DNA of 64,000 bases from Comamonadaceae bacterium (GTDB taxonomy: Bacteria; Pseudomonadota; Gammaproteobacteria; Burkholderiales; Burkholderiaceae_C): the NCBI GenBank assembly GCA_947448735.1, contig CANFOS010000020.1, positions 1-64,000 of the forward strand. The letters are read 5' to 3'. Made by a program: the position numbers and the translations under genes. This document shows, one piece after another, positions 33,704 through 41,929 of this stretch. Within the stretch, counting starts at the first letter, position 1. Each line of letters begins with the position of its first letter. The notes under the pieces are model-generated. The model did not search any database, was not told the DNA's origin, and saw nothing but the letters and a program-made list of their open reading frames with translations.

Positions 33704-35326
33704 TTATTGGTTCGTACTCGTTGATTCACCCTCACCTGCCCAGGCGAGCCAGCAAGCCTGTGCCAGTTTATCGCGTGCCATGCCACCCGCCAAGGGCACC
33801 GGTAGGGGGGAGCCGGCCACCAGCTGCGCGCCCAGCCGCGCCGCTATCACTGCGCGGTTGGAATGCAGCTGCTGCGCTGGCCCCACCACCCCTGCGCGGC
33901 ACACCAGCTCAGGCCAAAGCAACTTGCCGGGCCAGGCCACGTTGGCATCCGCGACCACCACGCGGCAGTCGGGGGCGTGTGCCTCCAGCGCGTCGATCAA
34001 TCGGTCAAGTGGTTCGCCCAGCCAAGGCGCGGCGCCTTTTATAGGCCACAGTGCCGCCGGTCCATCCGCACTGGCCGGTGGCTGGCGCCAGTACTGCTGG
34101 CGCAGGCCATTCCAGTAACGCAGCACCGCCAAAAACAACAAGGCAAGCGCTGCAGCCAAATGCAAGTCCAGAAAGACCGGCGCGCCATTCAGGCTCAGAT
34201 AACCCAAGCCCAGCAAAGCCAGCGGCAAAGCCACCAACGCGGGGGCCAGTGAGTCAATGCTTTTGAACTGCACCCACAGCGCGATGCCCATGCACAGCGC
34301 AATCGCCAGCGCCGCCTGCAGCCAGCGCGGCAGCTCGTGCACGACGCGCTGGCTGATGGCGTTGTCAATCGCGGTAGCCAGCGTCTCCACCCCGGCTTGC
34401 AGCGGCGCCAGCGGTGTGGGGTGAATGTCGTGCAGGCTGGGCGCTGTGGCGCCTATGACCACCACTTTGCCCGCGAAGGACGGCACGGCTGCCAAGGGCT
34501 TGTCGCCCTCCGCCTGTGCAAACACGTCGGCAAAGCTGATGCGCGGGTAGGCCTCCTGGGTCTTGCGCCAGGCGATCAACTCGTCCTTGTCAAAGCGGGC
34601 ATCGCGCGCTGTGTTCTTGCCCGGCGCGATGACGCTTGTCGCCACGGCTGCAGCCAATGACTGGATCTGATTGCCGTCGGGCAAAGTCTCACGGTATCGG
34701 TATCGGCGCAGCACGCCATCGGCATCCGGGTAGCCGTTGTTGAAGCCCAAACGCGATGCCGCGACGGCGGGCAAGACCGGCGCAATCAGGGCCACCGTGC
34801 TGGTGCCTGGTGATGCCGCCAGTTCCGGGGCAGACCACAAGCCGGGTAATTGCGCGCGCGTCAAGGCGCTGGTCGTGTCATTGGCAAGCGGCAGGCGCAC
34901 CACCGCAAAGTGGCTGTGCGGGCTGCGGGCCACCGCCGCATTGAAGGCCGCATCGCCGCCGGGGCTCAAGCGATCGGCATCTGAAAAAACAATGTCCCAG
35001 GCAATCGCCGCAGGCTGCTGCTTTTCAATATGGTCGAGCACGGTGGCCAACGTGTCGCGCGGCCACGGCCAGCGACCGAACTCTTTGCTCATGCGCGCCA
35101 GCGTTGCCTCGTCAATGTCAACGATCACCATGCGAGGGTCAGGCGCTGCGGCCACCACACGGGCCCTGACCATGGCGTCAAAGCTGGACAGCGCCATGCC
35201 GCTGGTGACGCGAAACACCAGCACATCAAGCAGCACCCAGACCGAAAAGCCGAGCATCAAAGCCCAGGTCACACGCCGTGCAGGCAGCGCGCCCAGGCGC
35301 AGGGTCAGGCGTTGAAAGACGTTCAA
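33704..35326 (-). CDS. CHASE2-domain membrane protein with orphan C-terminal region
   Basis: A 540-residue membrane protein. The first helix (about 21-38) is followed by a periplasmic CHASE2 sensor domain (about 45-320: 'FDAMVRARVVAAAPDPRMVIVDIDEATLARMSKEFGRWPWPRD', 'GFNNGYPDADGVLRRYRYR', 'FAGKVVVIGATAPSLHDIHPTPL'). Three C-terminal membrane helices (about 333-405, 'ALAIALCMGIALWVQF', 'ALVALPLALLGLGYLSL', 'LHLAAALALLFLAVLRYW') precede a cytoplasmic tail of about 130 residues. CHASE2 is normally coupled to cyclase, kinase or diguanylate cyclase domains; this tail has no such motif. Third gene of the caspase/OmpA operon, 22 bp after the OmpA gene. Confidence 0.87.
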   Translation of the reverse strand: MNVFQRLTLRLGALPARRVTWALMLGFSVWVLLDVLVFRVTSGMALSSFDAMVRARVVAAAPDPRMVIVDIDEATLARMSKEFGRWPWPRDTLATVLDHIEKQQPAAIAWDIVFSDADRLSPGGDAAFNAAVARSPHSHFAVVRLPLANDTTSALTRAQLPGLWSAPELAASPGTSTVALIAPVLPAVAASRLGFNNGYPDADGVLRRYRYRETLPDGNQIQSLAAAVATSVIAPGKNTARDARFDKDELIAWRKTQEAYPRISFADVFAQAEGDKPLAAVPSFAGKVVVIGATAPSLHDIHPTPLAPLQAGVETLATAIDNAISQRVVHELPRWLQAALAIALCMGIALWVQFKSIDSLAPALVALPLALLGLGYLSLNGAPVFLDLHLAAALALLFLAVLRYWNGLRQQYWRQPPASADGPAALWPIKGAAPWLGEPLDRLIDALEAHAPDCRVVVADANVAWPGKLLWPELVCRAGVVGPAQQLHSNRAVIAARLGAQLVAGSPLPVPLAGGMARDKLAQACWLAWAGEGESTSTNQ

Positions 35327-35348
35327 AAAACCAACCCGATGCAGCGGT

Positions 35349-35885
35349 TTAGTTCAGGTTGACAATCCGCACCCGGCGGTTGTCGGCGGCCAGCGGGTCC
35401 GCGGTGTTGGCCAGCTCAGTGGCGCCTTTGCCAACAGCTTGCAGCCGGGCATCGGCCACGCCATTGCTGGCCAAAAAGGCACGCACGGCATCGGCACGCT
35501 GCTGGCTGAGCTTGAGGTTGTAGTCCGCGCGGCCTTTGGCATCGGTGTGGCCTTCCACCGCAAATTTTGCGTCCACCAGCTCTTTGGACTGCAGCGCCTG
35601 CGCCAGGTTGCTGAGCGCCTGCTGGCTTTCGGGTTTGACTTTCGCGGAATTGAAGTCAAACTGGATCAGCAGCGAAAGCGATGGCCTGGCGGCGGGTGTG
35701 GGATCAGCCACTTCAACCGTCAGGTTACGCAGGCTGCGGGTGCGCGGTGCCGGTGCAGGCTGAACCTTGAGCTGCTCGACCATCTCTGCCGCGCTGGGAG
35801 TGGCTTGAGCCCACAGCGAAGGGGGCAAGCCAATACAGGCGGCAAAGCTGACGGCAAAGGTGATGGATCGTGGCAAGTTGATCAT
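35349..35885 (-). CDS. OmpA-family peptidoglycan-binding protein
   Basis: A 178-residue exported protein. A signal peptide (about 1-27, ending 'GLPPSLWAQA') and a short linker precede an OmpA-C/MotB-type domain (about 68-178). 'LLIQFDFNSAKVKPESQQALSNLAQAL', 'FAVEGHTDAKGRADYNLKLSQQRADAVRAFL' and 'ADNRRVRIVNLN' carry the conserved Asp and Arg that bind meso-diaminopimelate of peptidoglycan. No transmembrane beta-barrel, so it is a periplasmic wall anchor. Second gene of the operon, 12 bp after the large caspase-fold gene. Confidence 0.92.
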   Translation of the reverse strand: MINLPRSITFAVSFAACIGLPPSLWAQATPSAAEMVEQLKVQPAPAPRTRSLRNLTVEVADPTPAARPSLSLLIQFDFNSAKVKPESQQALSNLAQALQSKELVDAKFAVEGHTDAKGRADYNLKLSQQRADAVRAFLASNGVADARLQAVGKGATELANTADPLAADNRRVRIVNLN

Positions 35886-35897
35886 GGTATGTACTCC

Positions 35898-37910
35898 TTA
35901 GCTGCGGTCAGCTTTGAGGCTGACCAGTTCACGTCTGTCGCTTCGCGTGATACGGCCACCGGCGCGGGCCAACTGTTCCGTTTTGATCGCATATCCATAA
36001 CGCGGATCAAACCAGAATTTACTCTGCATGGTGAAGGCTCCGCCATAAAGGGTTGTTTCAATCAAATAGGTTTGAAACGTACCAGCGGGTACTGTAATCG
36101 TTTGTATGGCGGTTATTTTTGATTCTGACATCAACTCAACCTTCCGGCCATCGGCCCGGGTTTGCGTCGAACGGCCGCTCCATTTTTTGCCGACTTGCAA
36201 CTCTACTGGCAAACCTCCATTGGGTGGGTCAAATGTGACTTGCCCATTTTTGATGATGGCACTCAGCGCCGTCGCCACAGTGCTGCCATTGTTTAGCTCG
36301 ACCACATCGCCGTCCACACGGGTCACGCGCGCCGTGACTTTATCACCCGGTACGTTGGTCAGCAAGTCGCTGAACTGAGCCTCATAAACATCACCGACCT
36401 TGTAGCGCGGTCCAGTGTAGGCAAAACTGGCATCCTGCCCTTTGCCAAGGGCAGCCGTGATTTTTGGCTTGGCCAACTGGTCAAGCCGGTATTGCGCGGC
36501 TTCGGCCAAATCGCCGCCGCTGGGAAAGCGCTGCAAAAAATTGTAAAAGTCTTCAGGGTTGCTGCTGGTTTTAATTTGATCCCAAGCGGCTTTTTCTTCT
36601 TTGAAGGCCATCTCACGGGCCTGCTCTTTGCTCAGCCTTTGGTCCGGCGCTTTTGTCAGAGCCGCCACGCGCTGGGTTTCCTGCAATCGGGCCAGTTCGG
36701 CGAGCCGCTCTTGTTCTCTTGCCTTAGCCTCGGCCATGAGGCGCTCCCGCTCCTTGGCCTGCTCAAGCGCAAGCAGCCGTTCGCGCTCGCGTGCCTGAGC
36801 TTCTAGTGCCTGCCTCTGTTGGTCGCGCGCGCGCGCCTCAGCCGCCAGTTTTTCTTGCTCAATCGCTTTGGCTGCTGCGCTCAATCGTTCGGCCTCTTTG
36901 GCCCGAACTTCAGCGGCTTGGCGCTGCTGGTCCAGCACACGCGCCTCCGCCAGCTGGCGTTCGCGCTCTTTGGCAAGCGCCAGTTGCTGCGCGCGCGCCA
37001 GTACCTCCGCTTCTTGCGCCAGACGCTTTTGCTCTCGCTGCCTGACTTCTGCTGCCATGCGCTCCAGCTCTTCGGGCTTGATGGTGTATTTCGCACCATC
37101 ATTAAAGAAAAAGTCGTCTTCCAGCGAGGTGGATTCCCACGGTATTTGCCTGCCGTTGCTCTGTTTGCGTACATTCAGACGCACGCGCTTGAACACATCT
37201 TCAATCTTGGCGATGGGACGCTTGAGCTCTTGCAGCAAATACTGGGTGTACAGGCCATTGCCGGATTTTTCATCGCCATCTTCAGCCACATTGCCAGGTG
37301 CTGTCGCGTAGGCCAAAAAGGTGCTGGGCGGCGCATCCAGTTGCGCCAAACCCTTGGCCGAGCTGGTGCTGCTGCCGAAAGGGTTGTCGCGGCAGGCATC
37401 AAGCACGACGATGTTCATGCGGTTACCAGCGGCCTTGAAAACATCGATGACGCTGCTCAGGTCAATCGTTTGGACAGCGACATCAGCTGCCGTTTTCAAA
37501 TTGGCGTCCACCGGCACCATGTAGTTGCGCCAGTCCAGTTGCAAGCCGTGACCGGCGTAATACAGCATGCCCACGCCTTGTTTGCCTTTGAGTGAGTCAC
37601 TGGCTTTGGCAATCGCCGCTGCCATTTGCACCTTGTTGCCGTCGCGCAACTCCACCACACTAAAACCCAAGCGTTTGAGCACATCCGCCATGTCTTTGGC
37701 ATCGTTGGCCGGATTGACCAGCGCCATGTTGCCAGGGTAGGCAGAGTTGCCAATAATCAGAGCCACGCGCACGTCGAGCGGCGCCTGGGCTGAGACCGAA
37801 ACAGCGGCCAAGGCAGAGGCGACGACCGCCAGACGCAGGGCGGGAAGCGCTGATTTGAAAGCGTCACGTTTTTTTGATGTTTTGGTTAACGCAGAGGCGG
37901 TTTTATTCAC
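35898..37910 (-). CDS. Exported caspase-fold protein with long coiled coil
   Basis: A 670-residue protein from GTG 37910, chosen because GGAG lies 5 nt upstream; the open frame extends to 37973 without a good ribosome site. A long signal peptide ends at 'AVSVSAQA' (about residue 43). The peptidase C14 domain (about 46-260) has His121 (YYAGHG) and Cys173 (VVLDACRDNPF), with 'ALIIGNSAYPGNMALVNPANDAKDMADVLKRLGF' at its start. Residues about 270-440 are an Arg/Glu/Ala/Gln-rich helix, almost certainly a coiled coil. A helical repeat-like segment ('EDFYNFLQRFPSGGDLAEAAQYRLDQL') and a C-terminal beta domain (about 500-670) follow. First gene of the five-gene operon. Confidence 0.88.
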   Translation of the reverse strand: MNKTASALTKTSKKRDAFKSALPALRLAVVASALAAVSVSAQAPLDVRVALIIGNSAYPGNMALVNPANDAKDMADVLKRLGFSVVELRDGNKVQMAAAIAKASDSLKGKQGVGMLYYAGHGLQLDWRNYMVPVDANLKTAADVAVQTIDLSSVIDVFKAAGNRMNIVVLDACRDNPFGSSTSSAKGLAQLDAPPSTFLAYATAPGNVAEDGDEKSGNGLYTQYLLQELKRPIAKIEDVFKRVRLNVRKQSNGRQIPWESTSLEDDFFFNDGAKYTIKPEELERMAAEVRQREQKRLAQEAEVLARAQQLALAKERERQLAEARVLDQQRQAAEVRAKEAERLSAAAKAIEQEKLAAEARARDQQRQALEAQARERERLLALEQAKERERLMAEAKAREQERLAELARLQETQRVAALTKAPDQRLSKEQAREMAFKEEKAAWDQIKTSSNPEDFYNFLQRFPSGGDLAEAAQYRLDQLAKPKITAALGKGQDASFAYTGPRYKVGDVYEAQFSDLLTNVPGDKVTARVTRVDGDVVELNNGSTVATALSAIIKNGQVTFDPPNGGLPVELQVGKKWSGRSTQTRADGRKVELMSESKITAIQTITVPAGTFQTYLIETTLYGGAFTMQSKFWFDPRYGYAIKTEQLARAGGRITRSDRRELVSLKADRS

Positions 37911-38043
37911 AAGGGCTCCGACCTTATTCTTGCTCGGCAAATTCTGGCAGAGAAGGCGCATTGACACAAGCACTTACAAATTCGCACCCCAAACAACTGT
38001 GCTGACGATTTTCGGTCCGCTTGTGCCCTTTAAATCGCCCCGC

Positions 38044-38086
38044 GAACCCAGCCATGTTTACTCGAGCAGCTCCTGGATAGATAGCA
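38044..38086 (-). repeat. Degenerate two-stem interspersed element downstream of ptsI
   Basis: On the minus strand: GCTATCTATCCAGGAGCTGC then a poorly conserved second part ending GGCTGGGTTC. It lies between the ptsI stop and the caspase operon promoter region. The weakest copy of the family. Confidence 0.4.
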
Positions 38087-38094
38087 ATCCGTTG

Positions 38095-39867
38095 CTAGAG
38101 CAGTGCCGCCGGGTCGTCACTGCCCAGCACCAGCTCGGCCCAGGGCTTGAGCTTGGCGGTGTCAGCGCGCAATATCTGCTGCTTGACAGCCAGAATTTGC
38201 GAGGGGTGCATGGAGAAGCTGCGAAGCCCCATACCGAGCAGCAATTTGGTCATGCCCACATCACCGGCCATCTCGCCGCACACGCTCACACCCTTGCCTT
38301 GGGCGTTGCATTCGGCAATGGTGTCGGCGATCAGGCGCAGCACCGCGGGGTGGCAAGGGTCGTACAGATGCGCGACGGATTCGTCGGCGCGGTCAATGGC
38401 CAGCGTGTACTGAATCAGGTCGTTGGTGCCAATCGACAGGAAGTCGAAGTACTTCAAAAACATTTTGAGGCTCAGTGCCGCCGCCGGGATTTCAATCATC
38501 GCGCCCAATTGCACTGGCCCGTAAGGCACGCCCTGGTTGTCAAGTTGAACCCGCGCACGGTCAATCAACAACAGGGTTTGCTTGATCTCGCTGGCATGGG
38601 CCAGCATGGGCACCAGCAGGTTGACCTGACCATGCGCCGCGGCCCGCAATATGGCGCGGAGTTGCGTTAAAAACATGGGCGGGTCCGCCAGAGACCAACG
38701 GATGGCGCGCAGGCCCAGCGCCGGATTCAGGTGTGTGTCCTGCGCTTTTTCCATGCGGTCGCTGGCGCGGTCCAGCGGCTTGTCCGAGCCAATATCGACC
38801 GTGCGAATCGTCACCGGCATGCCCTTCATGCCTTCGATAGCCTGGCGGTACGCGCTGTACTGCTCTTCTTCATTGGGCAGATTGCCAGCACGGCCCATGA
38901 ACAAAAACTCGCTGCGAAACAGGCCGACGCCGACCGCTCCGGCGCTGACCGCACCCAGCGTGTCGCCCGGCAACTCGATATTGGCCAGCAGCTCGATGCG
39001 CTGGTTGTCTAAAGTAATCGCCGCGGTGTTTTTCAGGCGGCTCAGGCGCTCACGTTCCAGCTCGCCCTGGCGCTGCTTGAAGCCGTATTCAGCCAAAATA
39101 ATCGGCGACGGGTCGACAATCAAAATGCCCGCATCGCCGTCGATGATGACCCAGTCGTCCTGCTCAATCAGCTGGCTGGCACTGCGGGCACCCACAACGG
39201 CCGGGATGTCCATGCTGCGCGCCACGATGGCGGTGTGCGAGGTTTTGCCGCCCACATCGGTCGCAAACCCAGCAAACAGGCTTTGCTTGAACTGCAGCAT
39301 GTCTGCCGGCGAAATGTCATGCGCTATCAGCACCAGGGGCACATCAATGGTGTCAGCCAGCAGCAGGCCTTGTTTTGATTGTTTGCGGCTAGCGCCGGCT
39401 TGCGCCACCGGCTGCATCGGCGATGCCATGCCTTTCATGCGCCGCAAAATACGCTCGACCACCTGTTCCAGGTCTGCCTTGCGCTCGCGCAGGTACTCGT
39501 CTTCCATGTCGTCAAACTGGCGCGCAATGGTTTCGTACTGCGTGGTCAGTGCCCATTCGGCGTTGTAACGCCGATCGGTGATCCACTTTTTAACGCCGCC
39601 AATCAGCTGCTCATCTTGCAACAGCATCAGGTGCACATCGAGCAGGGCCGATATTTCGTGCGGTGCGTCTTTGGGCAGGTCGTGCTGCAAGCGGGAAATT
39701 TCTTCGACCACCGCATTGCGTGCCTCGCGGACGCGGGAAATCTCCAGGTCCGTCTTGTCGGCGTCGACAAAATAATGTGCCACATCAGCACGGCTGGACG
39801 CGACCAGCACGGCACGGCCAATCGCGATACCCCGCGACACAGCCAAACCATGCACGGAGAAAGTCAT
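38095..39867 (-). CDS. ptsI: Phosphoenolpyruvate-protein phosphotransferase (enzyme I)
   Basis: A 590-residue EI that autophosphorylates from PEP and passes phosphate to HPr. Phosphorylated His211 lies in 'DVGGKTSHTAIVARS'; the PEP-binding domain includes 'GLFRSEFLFMGR' and 'EEEQYSAYRQAIEGM', 'HLNPALGLRAIR', and near the C-terminus 'FLSIGTNDLIQYTLAIDRADESV' and 'VSVCGEMAGDVGMTKLLLGMGLRSFSMHPSQI'. Length fits EI (about 575-595). With the upstream HPr and EIIA-Man genes it forms the partial betaproteobacterial PTS, thought to be regulatory rather than sugar-transporting. A GC-rich REP-like element separates it from ptsH. Confidence 0.96.
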   Translation of the reverse strand: MTFSVHGLAVSRGIAIGRAVLVASSRADVAHYFVDADKTDLEISRVREARNAVVEEISRLQHDLPKDAPHEISALLDVHLMLLQDEQLIGGVKKWITDRRYNAEWALTTQYETIARQFDDMEDEYLRERKADLEQVVERILRRMKGMASPMQPVAQAGASRKQSKQGLLLADTIDVPLVLIAHDISPADMLQFKQSLFAGFATDVGGKTSHTAIVARSMDIPAVVGARSASQLIEQDDWVIIDGDAGILIVDPSPIILAEYGFKQRQGELERERLSRLKNTAAITLDNQRIELLANIELPGDTLGAVSAGAVGVGLFRSEFLFMGRAGNLPNEEEQYSAYRQAIEGMKGMPVTIRTVDIGSDKPLDRASDRMEKAQDTHLNPALGLRAIRWSLADPPMFLTQLRAILRAAAHGQVNLLVPMLAHASEIKQTLLLIDRARVQLDNQGVPYGPVQLGAMIEIPAAALSLKMFLKYFDFLSIGTNDLIQYTLAIDRADESVAHLYDPCHPAVLRLIADTIAECNAQGKGVSVCGEMAGDVGMTKLLLGMGLRSFSMHPSQILAVKQQILRADTAKLKPWAELVLGSDDPAALL

Positions 39868-39910
39868 GACGTGACCACGGTCGTTGCTTCGTGGGGTTTC
39901 GTCAAGTCCG

Positions 39911-39998
39911 AGACGCGGAACCGGCTTTGCCGGGCCGCAGGCGGGGCGGCCCCCTCGGGGGGCAGAGAGTTACGCGAAGCGAACGAACGTGGGGGCAA
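39911..39998 (+). repeat. GC-rich REP-like element, copy 2
   Basis: GGAACCGGCTTTGCCGGGC core identical to the copy at 21129, then a CCCCCTCGGGGGG hairpin, the stretch ACGCGAAGCGAACGAACG, and a terminal GGGGG that meets the ptsH stop codon. Like copy 1 it lies between two operon genes on the minus strand, with the same orientation relative to them. Confidence 0.65.
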
Positions 39999-40000
39999 CA

Positions 40001-40270
40001 TCACTCTCCCTCTCCAAATTTGTCATTGATGAGGGCCAGCAGCGCATCCATCGCCACCTGCTCGTCTGCGCCATTGGTTTCAAGCACCACCGTGCTGCCC
40101 ATGCCGGCTGCCAGCATCATCACGCCCATGATGCTTTTGGCATTCACGCGGCGCTCGCCCTTGCTCATCCACACCTCGCAGGCAAAGCTGCCTGCCAGTT
40201 TGGTAAATTTGGCTGAAGCCCGCGCATGCAGGCCAAGCTTATTGCTGATGGTCGTGGTCGTTTGGATCAT
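40001..40270 (-). CDS. ptsH: Phosphocarrier protein HPr
   Basis: An 89-residue HPr. His15, the EI phosphorylation site, is in 'NKLGLHARASAKF', and Ser46, the HPr kinase site, in 'VNAKSIMGVMMLAAGMGS'; both canonical positions are kept. Carries phosphate from EI to EIIA and can be Ser-phosphorylated if an HprK is present elsewhere. Its first 32 nt overlap the 3' end of the EIIA gene in another frame. Confidence 0.97.
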   Translation of the reverse strand: MIQTTTTISNKLGLHARASAKFTKLAGSFACEVWMSKGERRVNAKSIMGVMMLAAGMGSTVVLETNGADEQVAMDALLALINDKFGEGE

Positions 40271-40682
40271 GTTTTCTTTTGGCTTGGTTTTGGGGTGCGG
40301 TGATAGCTACCTGCATCACACCCTGCGTGCCGCCTGTGAGAGCGCGCACCACCAGCGCGTCCAAGGGCTCGTGGCGGTACGACACAGCACGCAGCAGCAT
40401 CGGCAGGTTGATTCCGGCAAGGAGTTTTGAATTGACGCCGTCGACGAGCTGTTGTGCCACGTTGCAAGGCGTGGCACCAAACACATCGGTCAACACCAGC
40501 GCATGCGAGGTGGCCATCTGCTTGAACACGATGCGCGCCTGGGCCAGCGTTTCTTCCGGCGGCAAGTTGGGCTGAACGTCAAGCGCCACCACACCCGCCG
40601 GGTTGTCGGGAAACACATGCAGAACGCATTGACGCAAGGCAGACGCCAGCGGCGCATGGGCAATGATGAATATTCCGTTCAT
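40239..40682 (-). CDS. PTS system EIIA component, mannose/fructose (EIIA-Man) family
   Basis: A 147-residue EIIA. The phospho-acceptor His9 sits in 'GIFIIAHAPLASAL', and 'ALVLTDVFGATPCNVAQQL' is the second EIIA-Man signature. No EIIB/C/D transport components occur nearby, so it is probably a regulatory EIIA. The C-terminal tail (AKRKHDPNDHDHQQ) is polar and encoded by the stretch overlapping ptsH by 32 nt. Its ATG overlaps the stop of the MFS gene (ATGA), tying it to that transporter. Confidence 0.92.
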   Translation of the reverse strand: MNGIFIIAHAPLASALRQCVLHVFPDNPAGVVALDVQPNLPPEETLAQARIVFKQMATSHALVLTDVFGATPCNVAQQLVDGVNSKLLAGINLPMLLRAVSYRHEPLDALVVRALTGGTQGVMQVAITAPQNQAKRKHDPNDHDHQQ

Positions 40683-41929
40683 GACGCTGAATTATCAACT
40701 TTCGTACGCAAAAAATAGGCATACGCGGCAATACTGCAACACAAATACACGCCAAAAGACGCCTGAAAGCTGGCGACACGGGCCAGGCCCAAGGCTGCGA
40801 ACGCGTCAACCATCAGACCGATGCCCCACTGCACGAAGAAGACACCTGAAAAAATCACCAGGTTAAAAGCCGACAACGCACGGCCGGCCAGCGCCGGCTT
40901 GAAGGCCATGCCTACGGCAGGCTGCGACAGGCTGATCACCGTGGATGCCATGCAAAAAACCGTCCAGCCCAGCCACCCTGTCAACGTGCCGCCCCAGATA
41001 TTGGCCGCCAACGCAAGCAGGCTGACGGGCACGCCCCAAGTGATGAGCCTGTCGGTGTGCCAGCCTGCCCGAGCCAGACGAGGATTGACCAAACCCCAGC
41101 CCCAAAAAGTCAGCAGCATCATCGCGTTGAGATAAAACAGGCCGGCGGCGGCTTCAAGCGGGGTGTAGCCTGCCACCTTGACCATCCACGGGCCAGCCCA
41201 CAGCGTTTGCACAGCGACCAAACCGCCATAGTTGAAAAACGCCAGCGGCGACATTTTTTGAAAATAGCGGTTTTTCCAGACCTCGGCGTAACCATCAGGT
41301 GTATCTGTCTTCTCGGCTGCGTCTTTTGTCCACACCGGGACGACCAGTGCGAGCACAGCCATCGCCACCACCACCAGTCCGGCCAGCACCCAGAACAGCG
41401 CCCGCCAGCCGACCAGTGGCAGCAGCCACTGCACAGGCAAGGTCGACGCCAGCATGCCTAGCGAGCCGCTCATCAGCATCCAGGAGTTGGCGCGCAGCAA
41501 GCTGGGCGCATCCAGCCAGCGCCTGAAGCCGCTGAGCGGCGCCATCAGGCAGGCGCTCACACCCATGCCAATCAGCACCCGTCCTAGCAGCAGCCCGGCA
41601 AAGCTGGTGGCCACTGAAAAGGCCAGGCAGCCGCCTACTGCCACCGCCAGAAAGCACATGATGACCCGCTTGGGGCCATACCTGTCGAGCCAGGTGCCCA
41701 GCGGCAACTGCGTGGCGGCAAAGCCTAAAAAGTAACCGCCCGCCAGCAGCCCCAAGTCACGTGACTGCAATGAAAACTCCTGGCTGAGCACCGGCGACAG
41801 CGTGGCAATGATGGCGCGCACCAGCGCCGAGATGGTGTAAGCGGCCGCAAAAGCCAGAAAAACCACAATGGCGACTTTTTTATCCAGCAGTCCGGGCTGA
41901 TGCGATGCGCTGGGGGTGGGCTTATTCAA
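40679..41929 (-). CDS. MFS transporter
   Basis: A 416-residue major facilitator with about twelve transmembrane helices. 'SLQSRDLGLLAGGYFLGFAATQLPLGTWLDRYGPKRVIM' contains the MFS loop 2-3 motif (G-x-x-x-D-R-x-G-x-x). The start is a TTG at 41929 (MNKPTPSASHQPG), overlapping the upstream lipoprotein gene by 8 bp. Substrate unknown. Its place directly before EIIA-HPr-EI, with an ATGA overlap, is notable; in many betaproteobacteria a glutathione synthetase gene occupies this spot (from memory). Confidence 0.87.
   Translation of the reverse strand: MNKPTPSASHQPGLLDKKVAIVVFLAFAAAYTISALVRAIIATLSPVLSQEFSLQSRDLGLLAGGYFLGFAATQLPLGTWLDRYGPKRVIMCFLAVAVGGCLAFSVATSFAGLLLGRVLIGMGVSACLMAPLSGFRRWLDAPSLLRANSWMLMSGSLGMLASTLPVQWLLPLVGWRALFWVLAGLVVVAMAVLALVVPVWTKDAAEKTDTPDGYAEVWKNRYFQKMSPLAFFNYGGLVAVQTLWAGPWMVKVAGYTPLEAAAGLFYLNAMMLLTFWGWGLVNPRLARAGWHTDRLITWGVPVSLLALAANIWGGTLTGWLGWTVFCMASTVISLSQPAVGMAFKPALAGRALSAFNLVIFSGVFFVQWGIGLMVDAFAALGLARVASFQASFGVYLCCSIAAYAYFLRTKVDNSAS

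Noticed and set aside
37911-37973. Upstream start for the coiled-coil caspase-fold protein
   Set aside because: Would add 21 residues before the signal peptide without a ribosome site, whereas GTG 37910 has GGAG at good spacing.
38651-39568. 305-codon plus-strand open frame
   Set aside because: Antisense to ptsI; arginine/serine-rich with no domain-like features.
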